Source: Cinclus cinclus (lineage: Eukaryota; Chordata; Aves; Passeriformes; Cinclidae). Taken from it: 64,000 nucleotides of DNA. A model generated the notes under the pieces. That model did not search any database, was not told where the DNA came from, and worked only from the letters and a program-made list of their open reading frames with translations. Shown here one piece after another: positions 9,400 through 21,600 of this stretch; positions within the stretch are counted from its first letter, which is position 1, and each line of letters opens with the position of its first letter. The stretch spans positions 111,411,872-111,475,871 of the forward strand of contig NC_085047.1 of the NCBI RefSeq assembly GCF_963662255.1, given 5' to 3'. The translations under genes and the position numbers were made by a program.

Positions 9400-11400
9400 A
9401 ATTCAAAGAGCCAGCTCAGAACTGAGTTGGGAGGGATGCCTTGCGAAGATACCATGGTGGATAAAGGAGCTAGTGAGTGCTGGGAGTTCTTGCAGAATGC
9501 TCTTCTGGAAGCATGAAACTAGTTCATCACCTTTAAATGGAAGGGAAGTAGGTAGGGTAAGAGATGGCCTTGACTTAACTGCAAGCTCCTGAGTCTGCTC
9601 AAAGCCTAAAGAGGAGTGTACCACAGATGAAAAAAATGAGCAAACACTGAGAACTGCAGGGGCATTGCCAGAGCGTGCAGAGGTGCAGTTAGAAAAGTAA
9701 AAGCTCAGCTGGACTTGAAACTGGCTGGAGGTGTCAAAAACTACAGGAAAGGATTTTTCAGGTTCATAAACAACAAGTACAGAGGAAAATGCTGGCCCAC
9801 TGTTAAACAGGAGAGGTGAACTAGTTGCCAGCCAATGCTTAAAAGCTGGAGGTTCTCTGCAGTTCTTTTACCTCTGTCTTTACCATCACTTTTGTGCCCC
9901 AGATCATGGGAACAGAAGTCCAGTTTCTTGCACAGACCTATTGTTGTCGAAGGAATTATTGGAGTGTAAACTATTACAGGAGCTTGACCCCTACAAATGA
10001 CCCATCTGAGGGTGTCTGGGTACTGCTGGGAGGCTGCTCTCCATAATTGTTGAGAAGTCATGGAGACTGGGAAATGTTCCAGAAGACTGGGAGAAGGCTC
10101 GTGTTGTCCCATCTTCGAGAAGGGTTTAAGCAAGAATGCAGGGAATTACCAGTCTTACCTCAGTCCCAGTGAAAGTTATTGTATGAATCCTAGTGAAGCA
10201 CATGACTGGGAAAAGCTGGCATGGATTCGCCAAGGACAAATCATTCTTGGCAAACCTGATTGCCTCCTAGTACAAAGTAATGTGCTTGGTGTATATGGAA
10301 CCAGTGGTGGACATTGTCTTTCTGCATTTGAAGTTTTTCCGTGTTATTTCCCACAGCCTAGAGAAGCCAGTGTGTTATGTTCCAGACAAGGGATCTGTGT
10401 GCTGGCTGGGAACTGGCTGATGGGCAGCACCCAGAGCAGGGTGGGAAATGCTCCTTATCAATCTGGCTGCCTGTCAGAGGTGGGGTCCCCAGGGATTGAT
10501 AATGGGCCACTTTAATACCATCATAAGTGATCTGGATGGTGGGTTCAGGTGCACCCTTGTGAATTTTGTTGATGGTACCAAACTGAGTGGGGAAGTGAAC
10601 CTGCAGAAAGGAGAGACACCCTGGAGAAAGTCCTGGATGGGCTGGAAGAATGGGCTGATGAGAACCATGTGAAGTTCAGCAAAGACTAATGTAAAGTCTT
10701 GTATGTGGGAGAGCATGATCCAGGAGTGCTGCACCATCTGAGATCTTTGTGGCTGGGAAGCAGCTCTGTGAAAATGGACCTGAGGGTCCTGGTGGATTTA
10801 GCTCAGTAAAAATGAGTGAGCTGTGTGCTGCTGTGGCAAAGGAAGACAGTGGGATGCTGGATTGCACCAACAAGGACATCACCACCAACAGCAAGGGAAT
10901 TATCACTACTCTCTACTCAGTGCTGGCCCAGCCACACCTGGAATATTTGTGTGCAGTTTTGGTGCCCACTAAACAAAAACAAATGTGGCCAGGCTGGAGA
11001 GTGTCCAGAGAAGGGCTGCAAAGATGAATCAAAGGGCTGAGAAGCTGAAGTGTGAAGAATGGCTGAGAGATCCTGGCTTGTTCAGCCTTGAGAAAAGAAG
11101 GCTTTGGGGGAGATGTTACCAGCATGTTCCAGTACTTAAAGGGTGCCTGCAAAGAAGATGGAGACTCCATTTTTACAAGCACTTAGTTACACTGATAAGA
11201 CAAGATTTAAAGGGTACAAGTTACTCCTGGGGACTAATTTCCTATTGAACACAAGAAAAACTCACAAGGAGAACAGCCATTGGAATAATCTCTTCCGGGC
11301 AGATGTGGGTTCTCCAGTTTTGGACACTTTCAAAATGCAGCTGGACAGTGTGCTGGGCCATCTTGTCTAGCCTGTGCTTTTTACCAGGAAGTACTACATC
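9400..11400 (+). mobile_element. CR1 LINE, + strand, degenerate ORF2
   Basis: A roughly 2-kb CR1 retrotransposon copy in gene orientation. Reading across frameshifts, CR1-type ORF2 pieces appear in order: KVKAQLDLKLAGG near 9690, VEKSWRLGNVPEDWEKARVV near 10050, ISDLDGGFRCTLVNF and FVDGTKL near 10525-10585, PHLEY near 10932, VQRRAAKM near 11002, FSLEKRRLWG near 11080, and VGSPVLDTFKMQLDSVLGHL near the 3' end. The catalytic FADD of reverse transcriptase is FVDG here (10565-10576), and several stops and frameshifts are present, so it is inactive. The 5' end is truncated near 9400 with low precision. The usual octamer tail is not obvious at the 3' end. Confidence 0.88.
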
Positions 11401-11962
11401 AGGTGATTTTTTTTTTTCATGTTAAAGGAGGCACTGCTTCCTGAGAATGATGAGAATTCACACCACTGAGGGAGTCAAACACATCCAGAGTCCCTTTGCA
11501 GCAGGAATGTCCAGTGATCTGGTGGTTGGGTGCCCCTTCCAACTCCTTGCTTCTACAGACTCTTGGACACACTTCTACTTTGAGCTTGACCTTGAGTTCC
11601 CTGCAGCAAAGACTCAGGCATTGGATTTGTAAAAATAAATCATTTAATAGTGTGGTACAAAAGCAGGTCTTGAGCTGGGTGCCTGCAGAGGGTGACCCAG
11701 AACAAAGAAATCAGTAGGCTTTTACACCATTTTTGTGCCCTTACATGGAGGTCTTCTCCGATTCTCTGAATGCACTTGATCTTGCAGGCTTAAAAAGGGG
11801 TGTGGAGGTCCTTTGAGAAGAGATTTGGGAGTCTGGGGTGGGTCCTGGTATGTGAGACACTGTTTCTGTAAGGAATATTTATAAAACTATTGCTCCTTAT
11901 TTTCTTCTGGAGAATGGCATTACCTGTATTTGGAAGCACAGGTTGCTGGGACTAGATTATAC
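11401..11962 (+). other. KDM6A: Intron 2, unclear sequence between two CR1 copies
   Basis: The stretch CCCCTTCCAACTCC near 11533-11546 resembles the extreme 3' part of CR1. The preceding 120 bp could therefore be an insertion splitting the CR1 tail, but this is not established. The rest shows nothing recognisable. Confidence 0.4.
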
Positions 11963-12125
11963 AGAATCATAGAATCACAGAATGGTTTGGGTTGAAAGGA
12001 GTCTTTAATACTATGCAATTACTCTCCTGCTGTGGGCAGGGACATCTGCTACTAGACTAGGTTGCTTAAAGCCCCATCCAGTCTGTTCTTGAGCACTCCC
12101 AGGAATGGAACTTCCACAGCTTCAT
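11963..12125 (-). mobile_element. CR1 LINE 3' end, - strand
   Basis: Begins with AGAATCATAGAATCACAGAA followed by TGGTTTGGGTTGAAAGG, then CTGTGGGCAGGGACA, GACTAGGTTGCTTAAAGCC and the rest of the typical CR1 3' UTR, read on the complementary strand. Only about 160 bp remain (5' truncated), and the right boundary is approximate. It lies tail to tail with the larger + strand CR1. Confidence 0.92.
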
Positions 12126-13872
12126 TTCTTCATGGAGAGGAGGTATGGAATGAGTGTAGTAACTTGGCGTCCTCACTGTCTGAAGGAAGACCAAGTATTC
12201 AGTGAAGTTACACTGCCACAAACAGATGGGGGACAGAATCAGATCTGAGTATGTGTGCAGCAGCAAGAATGCCAAAACATATGTAAGAAGGACTATATAG
12301 GAGAAAACTGAATGAAGGGAAGATCCTGTGTGATCTAGCTTGAGTGCTTCATGAATTACGTTTGAATTTATGACTGACAATGAAAATCAGTTAAAGGAAG
12401 TAGAAGAAAGGTTGAAGAAGAATACTTAGATTAGGTGTGAGGAAGAGTAGGAAACCAAGGAATTGAATGGCTGCCTTAGTGATGCAGACCATTTTGGGGG
12501 TGAGGGGAATGACAGTGTTAATTATGGTGTTTTTATTCTTTCCAACAGCTACCTGAGTCTTGTGCTTGCTTACCATCTGAATATTACTGGTAGTTTGAGT
12601 AGCATTTAAGTGTTTGATGATGCTGGGGCCTGCTTCAAAAGATTTTAAAAGCTGGGTAAATGGGAGCAAAACAGGTAACAAAATTGCAGAGTGTGTAGGG
12701 TGTGAAGAAGCTTAGTAAGAGTTATATGCTCTGATTATAACAACTCTCTCCCATTTCTGAAATAGAAGTAAGATGTTGGCTTTGTTTTCTGTCTTTATCT
12801 TAGACTGCTGCTTCCCTTTTTTCCTACTTATCCCTCAAGGAGGGAAAGAGTAAAGAAACTTCTGCTTCTGCTCTTTCCTCAAGGTGAAAATGAAGCCAAG
12901 AACTCTCATGTGTCTGTTCTGAACTCATGTTTTGCTCCTTCAGATTTGAAGGATAAAGAAAGCTGAGCAAGTGTGGAAGATACAGATGGATATGTTGAAA
13001 GGGCAAGAAATAGTTTAAAGTGTGGAACTGAAAGTCTGTGTAAGGGAGAATGATGCTGATCTAGAGAATTTAACAGTACAGTTTAATAGAACAAAGTGTA
13101 GAAAGAGCGTAAGATAAAGTGGTAGGATAAGAAAAATGGAGAACATCCATTATAGAACATCATAAAGCATGTCAGAGGCAACCTCTGGCAGGAGAGAAAA
13201 AGTAGAATGATACTGGGAAGAATAAAGAGCTGCAAAAATTATGTACATTGGTTGGTAAACTTTAATGGAGCTTCTGGGCATGTTACAAATATAGTAACTA
13301 AGGGTAGATTTTACACACCATGGTTCTCAAAGCTTTATTTGTTCTTAGTCTCTGGTGTGGTGCACAGAAATGTGTTGTTTTCCAAGTATTTTTAATCTCT
13401 CCTGGGTTTTAATGGTTGGAAGGGCAGAGCCTTTGAATTTGTGATTTTTTTAATACTTGAACGCTGTAAGTTTTCAAGAGTTGGAGGCTACAGAATTCTG
13501 AAGGACTGTAAGATTTCAAGTATTACCTATTAAAATTATCCACATATTAGGCTTAAGGGTCTTTTTTGCTACTTAAAAGTTTTTTACTTGCTTTTAAGCA
13601 GAAATGAGTATTCATTTGTTCATTTTCTAATTCAGAGGAAAGGGTGAGAATAGTTTTTACAACTTGTGAAAAATAAATTATGGTAAGCAACTGTTCAGCT
13701 AATTTTGAATCTGAACAGTACACACTTCTGTACTCCTTGCTTAAGAGGAAAATACTTTAAGAAAGTACTGTGTATGAAAACAAAACTGGAAGCATCAGGC
13801 AGTACAACAGAGATGTGTGTCTGAGCCAACCTCTTCTGGTGCCTTTGTGAAACCCCCCAGATAGACTTAAAA
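12126..13872 (+). other. KDM6A: Intron 2, no gene seen
   Basis: AT-rich sequence, with A and G enriched on the + strand between about 12380 and 13180. No gene, repeat family or strong motif was recognised. Confidence 0.6.
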
Positions 13873-14003
13873 TCATGAATATCCTGAGTTGGAAGGGACC
13901 CACAAGGATCATTGAAGTCCAGCTCCTGGCCCCACACAGAATAACACCAAAACTCCCACCCTGTGCCTGAGCATAGATCCACATCCTGGATATATCTTTG
14001 GTA
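13873..14003 (-). mobile_element. CR1 LINE 3' fragment, - strand
   Basis: Contains GAGTTGGAAGGGACCCACAA, GGATCATTGAAGTCCAGCTC and CTGTGCCTGAGCA, characteristic of another avian CR1 subfamily read in the antisense direction. About 130 bp; the octamer tail is degraded (AATCATGAATATCCT). Confidence 0.85.
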
Positions 14004-15099
14004 TAAGAGTGCATGGAATTTTACTAACAAGTCATGTTTTTGTACTTGAGGGCTTTCCTAGCTGTAGTTACTGTGTGGAGGAAATGAATAGTTGAAATGG
14101 CTTTAATGCCTCTCCTGGTTCTATATGGGGAGGATTTGGAGGTGTTTATACTTATAGCAGAGTTAATTTTTGTTGCCGAAGATAAGATCCCAGAAACAAT
14201 CAGAGTCCATGTTAACTACTGAGCAGAGTTAGGTCTCGTTTTCTACCTTCAAAGGTCTTTGTTAACTTACAAGTTCATGTGTTAAAAATGTATCACTTCT
14301 GTTTTCTGGGATTAGTTATATACTCTTGGCTGAATTGGTGGGATTTTTTTCTCCTTATAGTCTCAGTACAGGCAGTATTTACAGGTTTATTTGCTATATG
14401 TAATTTTAAAAAAGTATTAATGGTTGAATGGAAGCCTGGAATGAGGAGACATCTGTGTTAAAAATGGATGAGAGCATGGCAGAGGCTGTGATGTAGCATG
14501 GAAGTATATTGGAGGCAGATGTGTTTGAGATGTCTTGAGATGTATTTGAGGTGAAAGAATGGTGGAGGGTTGTGTACGGGTTCCTTAGGTAATTGTGAGT
14601 ACTGGGGATATGATCATTATGTAGGACTGTGATTCCTGATCTTGGAGATTGTCTTCATTTAATTTGTGAGTGTAGATGTGTTCAGATTCTGTGAGAAAAA
14701 AACCGTGGAATTAGAATGTTGCAGTCAGTTTATTCCCTGCCAGTAAAAATGCTGTCGTCCTAAATTGTGTTTTTCTTTGTGAGTTGATTTTCTTCCGTGG
14801 TGGTGGCTCGTTTTTTGCTTTTGAATGGTAGAATGTTTTCCTGTAGTGCCAGTTGCAAACTTGCAGCTTGCCGGCATTGTGGCCGAAAATCCGAGAACAA
14901 TGACGACTCCATTATGTGCAGTGAGAAAGGAACGTTTGTACTACTTGCTTTTAATTGCTAATTAAGCCAAGTCCTCCCTAGTTTGAAAGAATGGAATAGT
15001 TTGTGCCTTCCACTTTAGACCACTATTTGCTTCTTGGTTGTGGAGAATGATGGAAGGGGTGATTTTTTTATGATGATTTCTGGATGAAAGTGAAAATGT
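14004..15099 (+). other. KDM6A: Intron 2, no gene; CpG-bearing block at 14850-14960
   Basis: Mostly featureless AT-rich intron. The part at about 14850-14960 stands out because it keeps several CpGs (GCCGGC, GGCCGAAAATCCGAG, TGACGAC, AACGTTTG) and ends in a TTAATT...AATTAA motif pair. This is typical of conserved non-coding sequence, but that is inference. Confidence 0.5.
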
Positions 15100-16133
15100 G
15101 TAAGAGCAGTGATTTTTCACAAGGAGCTCTCAGGATTCAGGGAATATGTGGTGCCTGTGGAACTGAGGAGCAGCTTTGGACTTCTGTGCTGCTGGAGAAG
15201 GCCAAGCAATGTCACCTGCCTCATCCTCAGCACTCAAGTCTTTGCTAGACTTCTCTGCTTCGGTTTCTTTATCCAGTTTAAAGGTACTTTCAGTTTTTTC
15301 AGACAAGCAGCAGGGGTCTTCTAGAAGAAGCTTGTTCATATTTTGAGATATTTTAATTTGTTCTTGATTTTTAATTTATTTTTTTTTAAGATCAGAGCAT
15401 GAAGCTGCCTTAATAGAGTGCAGCACTAGTTCCAGTGCATTAGAACTCACTGACTTTAAAGATTCTTCAGCACAGCTAGGTAGGAATTTTCTGACTCCAG
15501 GAAACTCTGCTTCCAGAGGGATTGGTAAGCAGATATGCAGATTTACCAACTGAAACAGGAAAACAAGTTTCAACTACAGGTCATTTCACAACTTTTTCCT
15601 TAGGGCTTTTTCACTTCCACAGCCAGAACTCAAAAATGGAACAAACTGATTTAGAGCAATTCATTAATGAGTAGCTTAAGGTCTGTCAGGCTTCAGACAG
15701 CTGGAAAGGAGAAGGAACACATTCCTGCTCCAGTGACTTCATTTTCATGATTTTTCTGCAGTATTTGAGAACCTTTCCAGATTCTTTTCATGCCATGGCG
15801 GAGATGAACTCATAAGGAGATTACCTGTTTCACTTGGCACCTTGTTTGTCAGTAATTTTTTTCTAAATAAAAAAAAAATAAAAATGCTGTGGAGTAGTAT
15901 TTACTGGTACCTGGGTTTAAGAAGGAGTGTGCTGTCAGATTTGGACAACCTCTTGGTGTTGATGTTCCCACGTGGATCTCAGGCTCTGCTGCTGTACCTG
16001 TGCTGGCATTTCCTCTGCTCTGACAGGAGTTTCTCTGTTGGCATCACTGCACCATCACCTGCCGTGTCAGAATCAAACCCCCTGAGAGCTCTGTGCTGCT
16101 GCTACAGTTGAAGGGTTGTACCAAGGTGTATGA

Positions 16134-16151
16134 TTTTTTTTTTTTTTTTTT
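16134..16151 (+). repeat. Poly-T run (18 bp)
   Basis: Uninterrupted T homopolymer in intron 2. Confidence 0.9.
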
Positions 16152-17477
16152 CCTCTTCGTGCCTGAACATGCTAGAGCTGGTTTTTCAAAGCAGCAGTGG
16201 TGTCTGCAGCTGGGGCCTTTGTGTGCTGTTGGGACACTGCTTGTGGGAAACAAGTTTTTTGGATGAAAAACTGTAGTGTGAGAGGAATGATCAGTGTTAT
16301 TTAGGTGGCAGATAGAAGAACATTATTAAACATCAGATGTGTTTGTAACATGACACAGCATTTATGTAACCTGATGGTGCTTGTTAAATAGGTAATTCAT
16401 TTGTGTAGAAGAAATTCACGTTTTTCCTAGAAATCAAACAGGTGCTGAATGGGTAGGGGAAGTTACTGTGATATTGCCTCTATTTCCACAGTCAGATAGG
16501 AGAGTCAAATTAATTTAGTTGCTGCTTCTGAACAGTTTTGGTTCTTGGTGTAAAGCTGAGTTCTGTTACTCCTTGAAAGGCACGTTTGAGGTGAAATGTT
16601 GCATTTTCTTCTTGCACGTAAATCAGAATCTTGGCATTTGATTATCCCTTTGATTGGACCTCTTGGTTTGCAGGAACTTTAAAGAAGGATTCCCTTAGTT
16701 TTGGAGAAGGAGCACCTCTTTGGAGGCACAGTTGCCCAGCACTTGGGGATTCAGCTGAAATGAAGGGTAGAGTTTCCATTGCCAAGTGGCATTTATAGTA
16801 GAGGAGTGCCCGTGGGGTTGCACCTACATGTCTGTATGAAGCTGTAAATCTGTGTAAGTTGTCTTTGACAAAAGCTCCATTGCCTGTGTAATGTTGCCTT
16901 CCTAACCTCTCCAGCAAGTTAGTGGATTCATTTATTTTTTGTGTCCCCCCCCATCATGTTATCATTGCCTCCTACCCCCTGCATTTTTAGATCTGGCTAT
17001 CTTAAATTTTGCAAGCACCTAGCTTCCTGTCACGTAAGTGTCATGGTGTGTGGTGTCAGTCAAAAGTTTGCACATAGTGGTCTGATGAGATGTAGGTTAG
17101 GGAGAGACACTCATTAATTAAAAAAAAAATAAAAAATAAAAGTTTCAAACTGTTTGTTGTCAGCATTACTAAATTCTCTACTTTTACCCAGGTCTACTAG
17201 TGTGCTTTGCCATTAATGTATGAATAAATATGCAAAATCATCCCAATTAATTACAATACCACATCTTAATATATACATATTTTAGAATGATCGTCAACAG
17301 CTTTCTCTTGGATGCTGTCATACAAGTATTTAGTGTTTTATTTCAGTGCGTGTAGCCTGCGTTACTGTAGAGAAATCCCTTTAATTTAGTGTCATCTACT
17401 TTTAGGCAGGCCGATTGCAAAAACTGGTGTTGTCTGAGCTCTTGGAGGTCCATGTTCTGTGCTTTCAGTGAAGGAAA

Positions 17478-17560
17478 TGTTGAGACCTTGTCACTCACTG
17501 CAACTCCCTGAAAAGAGGTTGTGGGGGTTAGTCTCTTCTCCCAGGGAGCCAGGATTGGTC
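17478..17560 (+). mobile_element. Short CR1 LINE fragment, + strand
   Basis: TGCAACTCCCTGAAAAGAGG, then TTAGTCTCTTCTCCCAGG, matches the CR1 segment between the reverse transcriptase and the 3' UTR of the subfamily also seen at 39882-40780. Only about 80 bp can be matched by eye. Confidence 0.6.
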
Positions 17561-18352
17561 TTCTTTAGCCTTAAACAAGGTTTTCTCTTTGGCCATATCA
17601 TTAAATGAGGAAGTTACTTTATGCTTATCTACTCACATATTTGGCTAGTATAACCAGTGGAAGGAGAGTATCCCAGGATTTTGAGAGGCAGCCCATATTT
17701 GTGACGTGAATGTTCCTATTAATTATTCAACCTAAAAAGAGGCCTCTAAAATAGGAAAGATTTCGCTTCTCTCAGACTGAAGAGAGGTGAGGGAAAGATC
17801 AGAGTGTGCAGAAGGCTTGCAGTGCTGAACTTGGGTCCATCCCTTAGGGGGGTCCCACCCTATAATGGATTGTATTTTCTTTTTGAGGCTGCTCTAAATT
17901 TCGGGTCTCCTGTGTTTGATGTTTGCCTCACCTGGAGATCAGATACAAACTGACCTATTTGTTACATCTGACACATGAGGTCCTGGAGCAGGTGACTGCT
18001 GGTGGTTGGAAATGAGTCTTGGAAATGAAGGAGATGCAAGCTGAACTTTTTTGGGGAGTTTTGAGTGTATAACGCCATAATCCCTCTAGCAGAGTTTTCA
18101 GGAGAGTGAAGGGATGTTTGAGAATTGCACAGTATCATTTCCCTAAGGATGGCTTAGCCACAGGTAGTCCCCCTGGAATGCAACTACTGAGATTGTTGTA
18201 GTAAAATAAGGATTATTTCTTTTGTGCTTCCTCTTCACTGAATACTCACTGTTAACAGCACAGAATTTTGATTTGTGCCGTGCACTTCGTTCTGTGGTAG
18301 CTTGTGACCTTCCAGACTGGTCTAGCAAGACTTCTGGAACCAGCGGATGAAG

Positions 18353-18370
18353 TTATGCCCATGGGCATAA
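18353..18370. repeat. Perfect 18-bp palindrome
   Basis: TTATGCCCATGGGCATAA is identical to its own reverse complement, with no spacer. Confidence 0.95.
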
Positions 18371-18600
18371 ATTTAACTCTGACTTCCATGAATGACACTT
18401 TTTTTTCCAGGTCTGTAATGTGCATGTGCTCGTTGCCCCTGTCTGCACCTGAAGCAGACTTGCTCATGTCACAGTTCCTAGGCTGCTTTCCAGGAAGACT
18501 CAGCTCTGCTTTTTTTCCCAACTTGTTTTTCCCTCATACCCAGTGATTTACCCACCTATGCCAATTTTGAGATTTGCTGTCTGGTGTATCTGCTGGTGGT

Positions 18601-21600
18601 TGTGGTGGCTTCAGTGTCCCTGAGCCATCTTTCTGCCTGTAGAAGGCAGTGCTAAATAAATCACAGTGGATTTCATATGGCACAGAAATATTTGCTCATT
18701 TCGTCATTAGCAGTCAGGCTCATGACAATCCTCAAAGGAAAAGCATAATGTAACAGTTCATATTTTTTTTCTTAATTTCTTGACTGTAGAGTACAGCTGC
18801 CACTGAAGCAGCTGGAATACCAACAGCTGCTTTCCAGTGCCCAGTGTCTTTGTGAGCAGAACTGTGCATTTCCTGTTTTCAGGACATTATTTAGTTGCTC
18901 TGAGCCTTCTGCGAGGCCTCACACAAGTTTCTGCTTGCTAACAAACTATGTGTTAAATTTTATTGACAAGGGTCTTTTCACTCTGTATTTTTATACTTAG
19001 CATGTCATACTGAAAACCTGTTTTGCTAACTTAGAGCTACACTTTCTATTTAAAAGGTGTATTTTTTACAGATAAAGTATACAAAAACAGTAGTAATGAT
19101 ATCACTATTAGTAGTTTTCCCTGTGATCACTGGAGACAGTGGTGGCTTTCTGATAGCAAAAGCAAGCAGCAGCATTAGGACATCAATATGAAAACAGCAC
19201 TTCACTAATTTTAATGCACCACACCAGTTCTAGACTTGGGTCAATGAAAATGTATAATAAATCTGCTATTTTATTTTGATTCCTGTACAAAAATGACAGC
19301 ACAATCCAACTGTAATACTGCATTTCGCTGGATTTGCTGCTGCTTTCATAATTTTCTTTTGGTCTTGTTGGTATTTCTGTTTTTGAGAGAAAAAATATCA
19401 TTACTTTAGAGAATTAAGACCATTTTGAAGTACTGGGTGACAGTAACTTCTTATATGTGTTTTGGAAAAAGAAGCAAGTCTGAGTCTGAAGCCTACCAAC
19501 CAGATAAATGATGCAGCAGAAAGTGAATTATGTGTGTCTGCTCATCTGAAAGTGGGTGGGGGGAACATATTTGAACAAAAAAAAAAAGAAGAAGTGCTCT
19601 GAACCATTACTTGGAACATACTTTAGAGAATTTGGGACTGTAGTTTAGTGTTACAGATCTTTTTAAAATGTGTAACCAGGATGATTGCTGAGGGCCTGGC
19701 TTTCTTGTAGCATGTTGGTGTTATCTCTGGAGGTCAGCCCATTTTTGGGTGCTGTGCTATGCCAGGCAGTGCATGCTGGGCACAAGACATCCAAAGATGT
19801 TCAAGAAGTGATATCCAGTCTTACTTCTGTGGGGGAGGGTGGTGGTTTTTTTGTTGTTTGTTACCTCTTTATTTGTTAACAAAGTTAGGAATAGCCATTT
19901 ATTATTTTTCTTCCAAACCATTTTCTACAGGAAGTTTTGAAGCGTGTGACAGAATGTTTAATGCTGCTGAGTTTTGGTGAATATTCTTGTCTTCCCTGGA
20001 GAGTTGTTAAACTAAAACCTTCCTTGAAATTTTGTAGAATATTATTTCACAAGAGAGTTTTGAAAAGCAGTATTCTTGGTAAAAAAGAAAGCTGGTTTGT
20101 ATGGGCATGGAAAGCTTTGGTTGTTTAAGTGATCCTGATATACCCACAGTATTAGTACTTTCCTATGAAATCATGCTGAAATTAAAGCCAAAATATTTTC
20201 TGAACCCGTAAGAGCTGTTTGGTTCTTAAAAACTTAAGTTGATTTGCTAAAGAGCTACATTCCTTCATTAGCTAATACTTAAAGTTGAGATTCTCTAGAG
20301 AGACTCCAAGCACTAATCCTCACAAGTATTTTTGTTGTTGAAGCTGGACAGATAGCAGATACTCTCTGTGGGTTTTGGTTCTGTGGTTATGCCTTCCACT
20401 TAAAGCGTGTTCGCCTCCTGTCTGGACAGTAAGGATCTGGTAGTTCAAAATGTTAAGGAGTTAATTTTACCAAAAGTTTCTCAAATACTCTTATTCAGAA
20501 GTGCCTCAAGGGCATAAGCCCTTTGCTTAACAGTTCAGCTCTTTATAGTGAGTATTGGTGTTGGTCTCACTTGAATAGAAATTGTTTCAAAAGTCTTGTG
20601 CAGGCTCTCTGAGAGGGAACACAAAAGAACACATAGGTTTCTGTGAGAGTTCCTGGTTGTTTTTCAAGCTTGTCCCTTCACATTGCATCTGGCTGTGTCA
20701 CAGATACATAGGTATTTGTAATGGCATTATATTTATGAAAATTGCTGTTTTATATATGATACCGAAGAGTACTTAAAAGAACCCTTTTGTTTCTACTGTT
20801 TACATTTAAATACTGTTCAAAAGCCTAATTTTCTCACGCTTCAAATACTATTTTAATTTTCAGTCCAAAATGATACATTTGTTTGGCAGTGTTGTGAGGC
20901 TGAAATAGCTCCTCCCTTTCCCGGGTGTTTGTCGTGTTGGTACTTGTAGGAAAGTCATAGTACCTTTTGATTTGCTAAGGTAAATAGCTTGAGATGTTTA
21001 GGCTTCCTTTTTACAAGAGAGACTTCTTTCCTCTTACCTCTCTTGTAAATTTATCTAATTTCTGTCTTCACTGAATGTGGGGAAATTGTATAGAATCTGC
21101 TGAGATGGTATTAATATTTCTGCTTTTAGAGCAGGTTTTTCTCTGTCTCTTCTACTGCAAGAGCTTGGGAGTATGAACTGAAAATATCAGGAAGCAGATT
21201 CAGAGCAAGATGGTTCCCTGCAGTTAGTCTGTGGAACTGCTGGCTGTCCAGTGTTGTTAGTGTGAGATGAGTGGACATGTTTTTAGAAAGTGGTGGGGAA
21301 AATTAATGGGAGGAAAATCCATCAGGAGCATTTCCCATCTGTTCCCAGGAAGTTTCTGAACTTAAATTGATGCAGTCTGGAAAAACAGAAAGGAAAAAAA
21401 ACAATACCACTGTATACTAACCTTTCTTTTGCTGCTTTTTCAACAATGTGGGTTCATGTAAAAGCTGTGCTAATCTTTTATTATTGCTGTTTCAGTCCAT
21501 GTGCTGTTCAAGTAAATACAAAGACAGGTTACTGCACAGGGCTGACTATTGGTCTGACTTACTGTCATCTTATTTTAACTTTGCTGGAAGTCTGTCCTCA

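Larger units (their letters stand above)
15100..18600 (-). pseudogene. Possible degraded coding sequence on - strand (unidentified)
   Basis: The - strand is more open than elsewhere in the intron. From 15573 to 15130 one frame has a single TAA. From 16917 to about 16510 one frame has a single stop. Shorter open pieces lie at 18521-18252 and 18328-18143. Peptides are hydrophilic (for example CCLSEKTESTFKLDKETEAE and KQPRNCDMSKSASGADRG) and change frame from piece to piece, which would fit an old retrocopy. I do not recognise the protein, there is no clear poly-A end, and the openness may be chance from purine-rich composition. A short CR1 piece interrupts the block near 17480. Confidence 0.25.

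Noticed and set aside
10060..11370. Several separate ORFs as genes
   Set aside because: They are fragments of CR1 ORF2 in different frames or antisense shadows.
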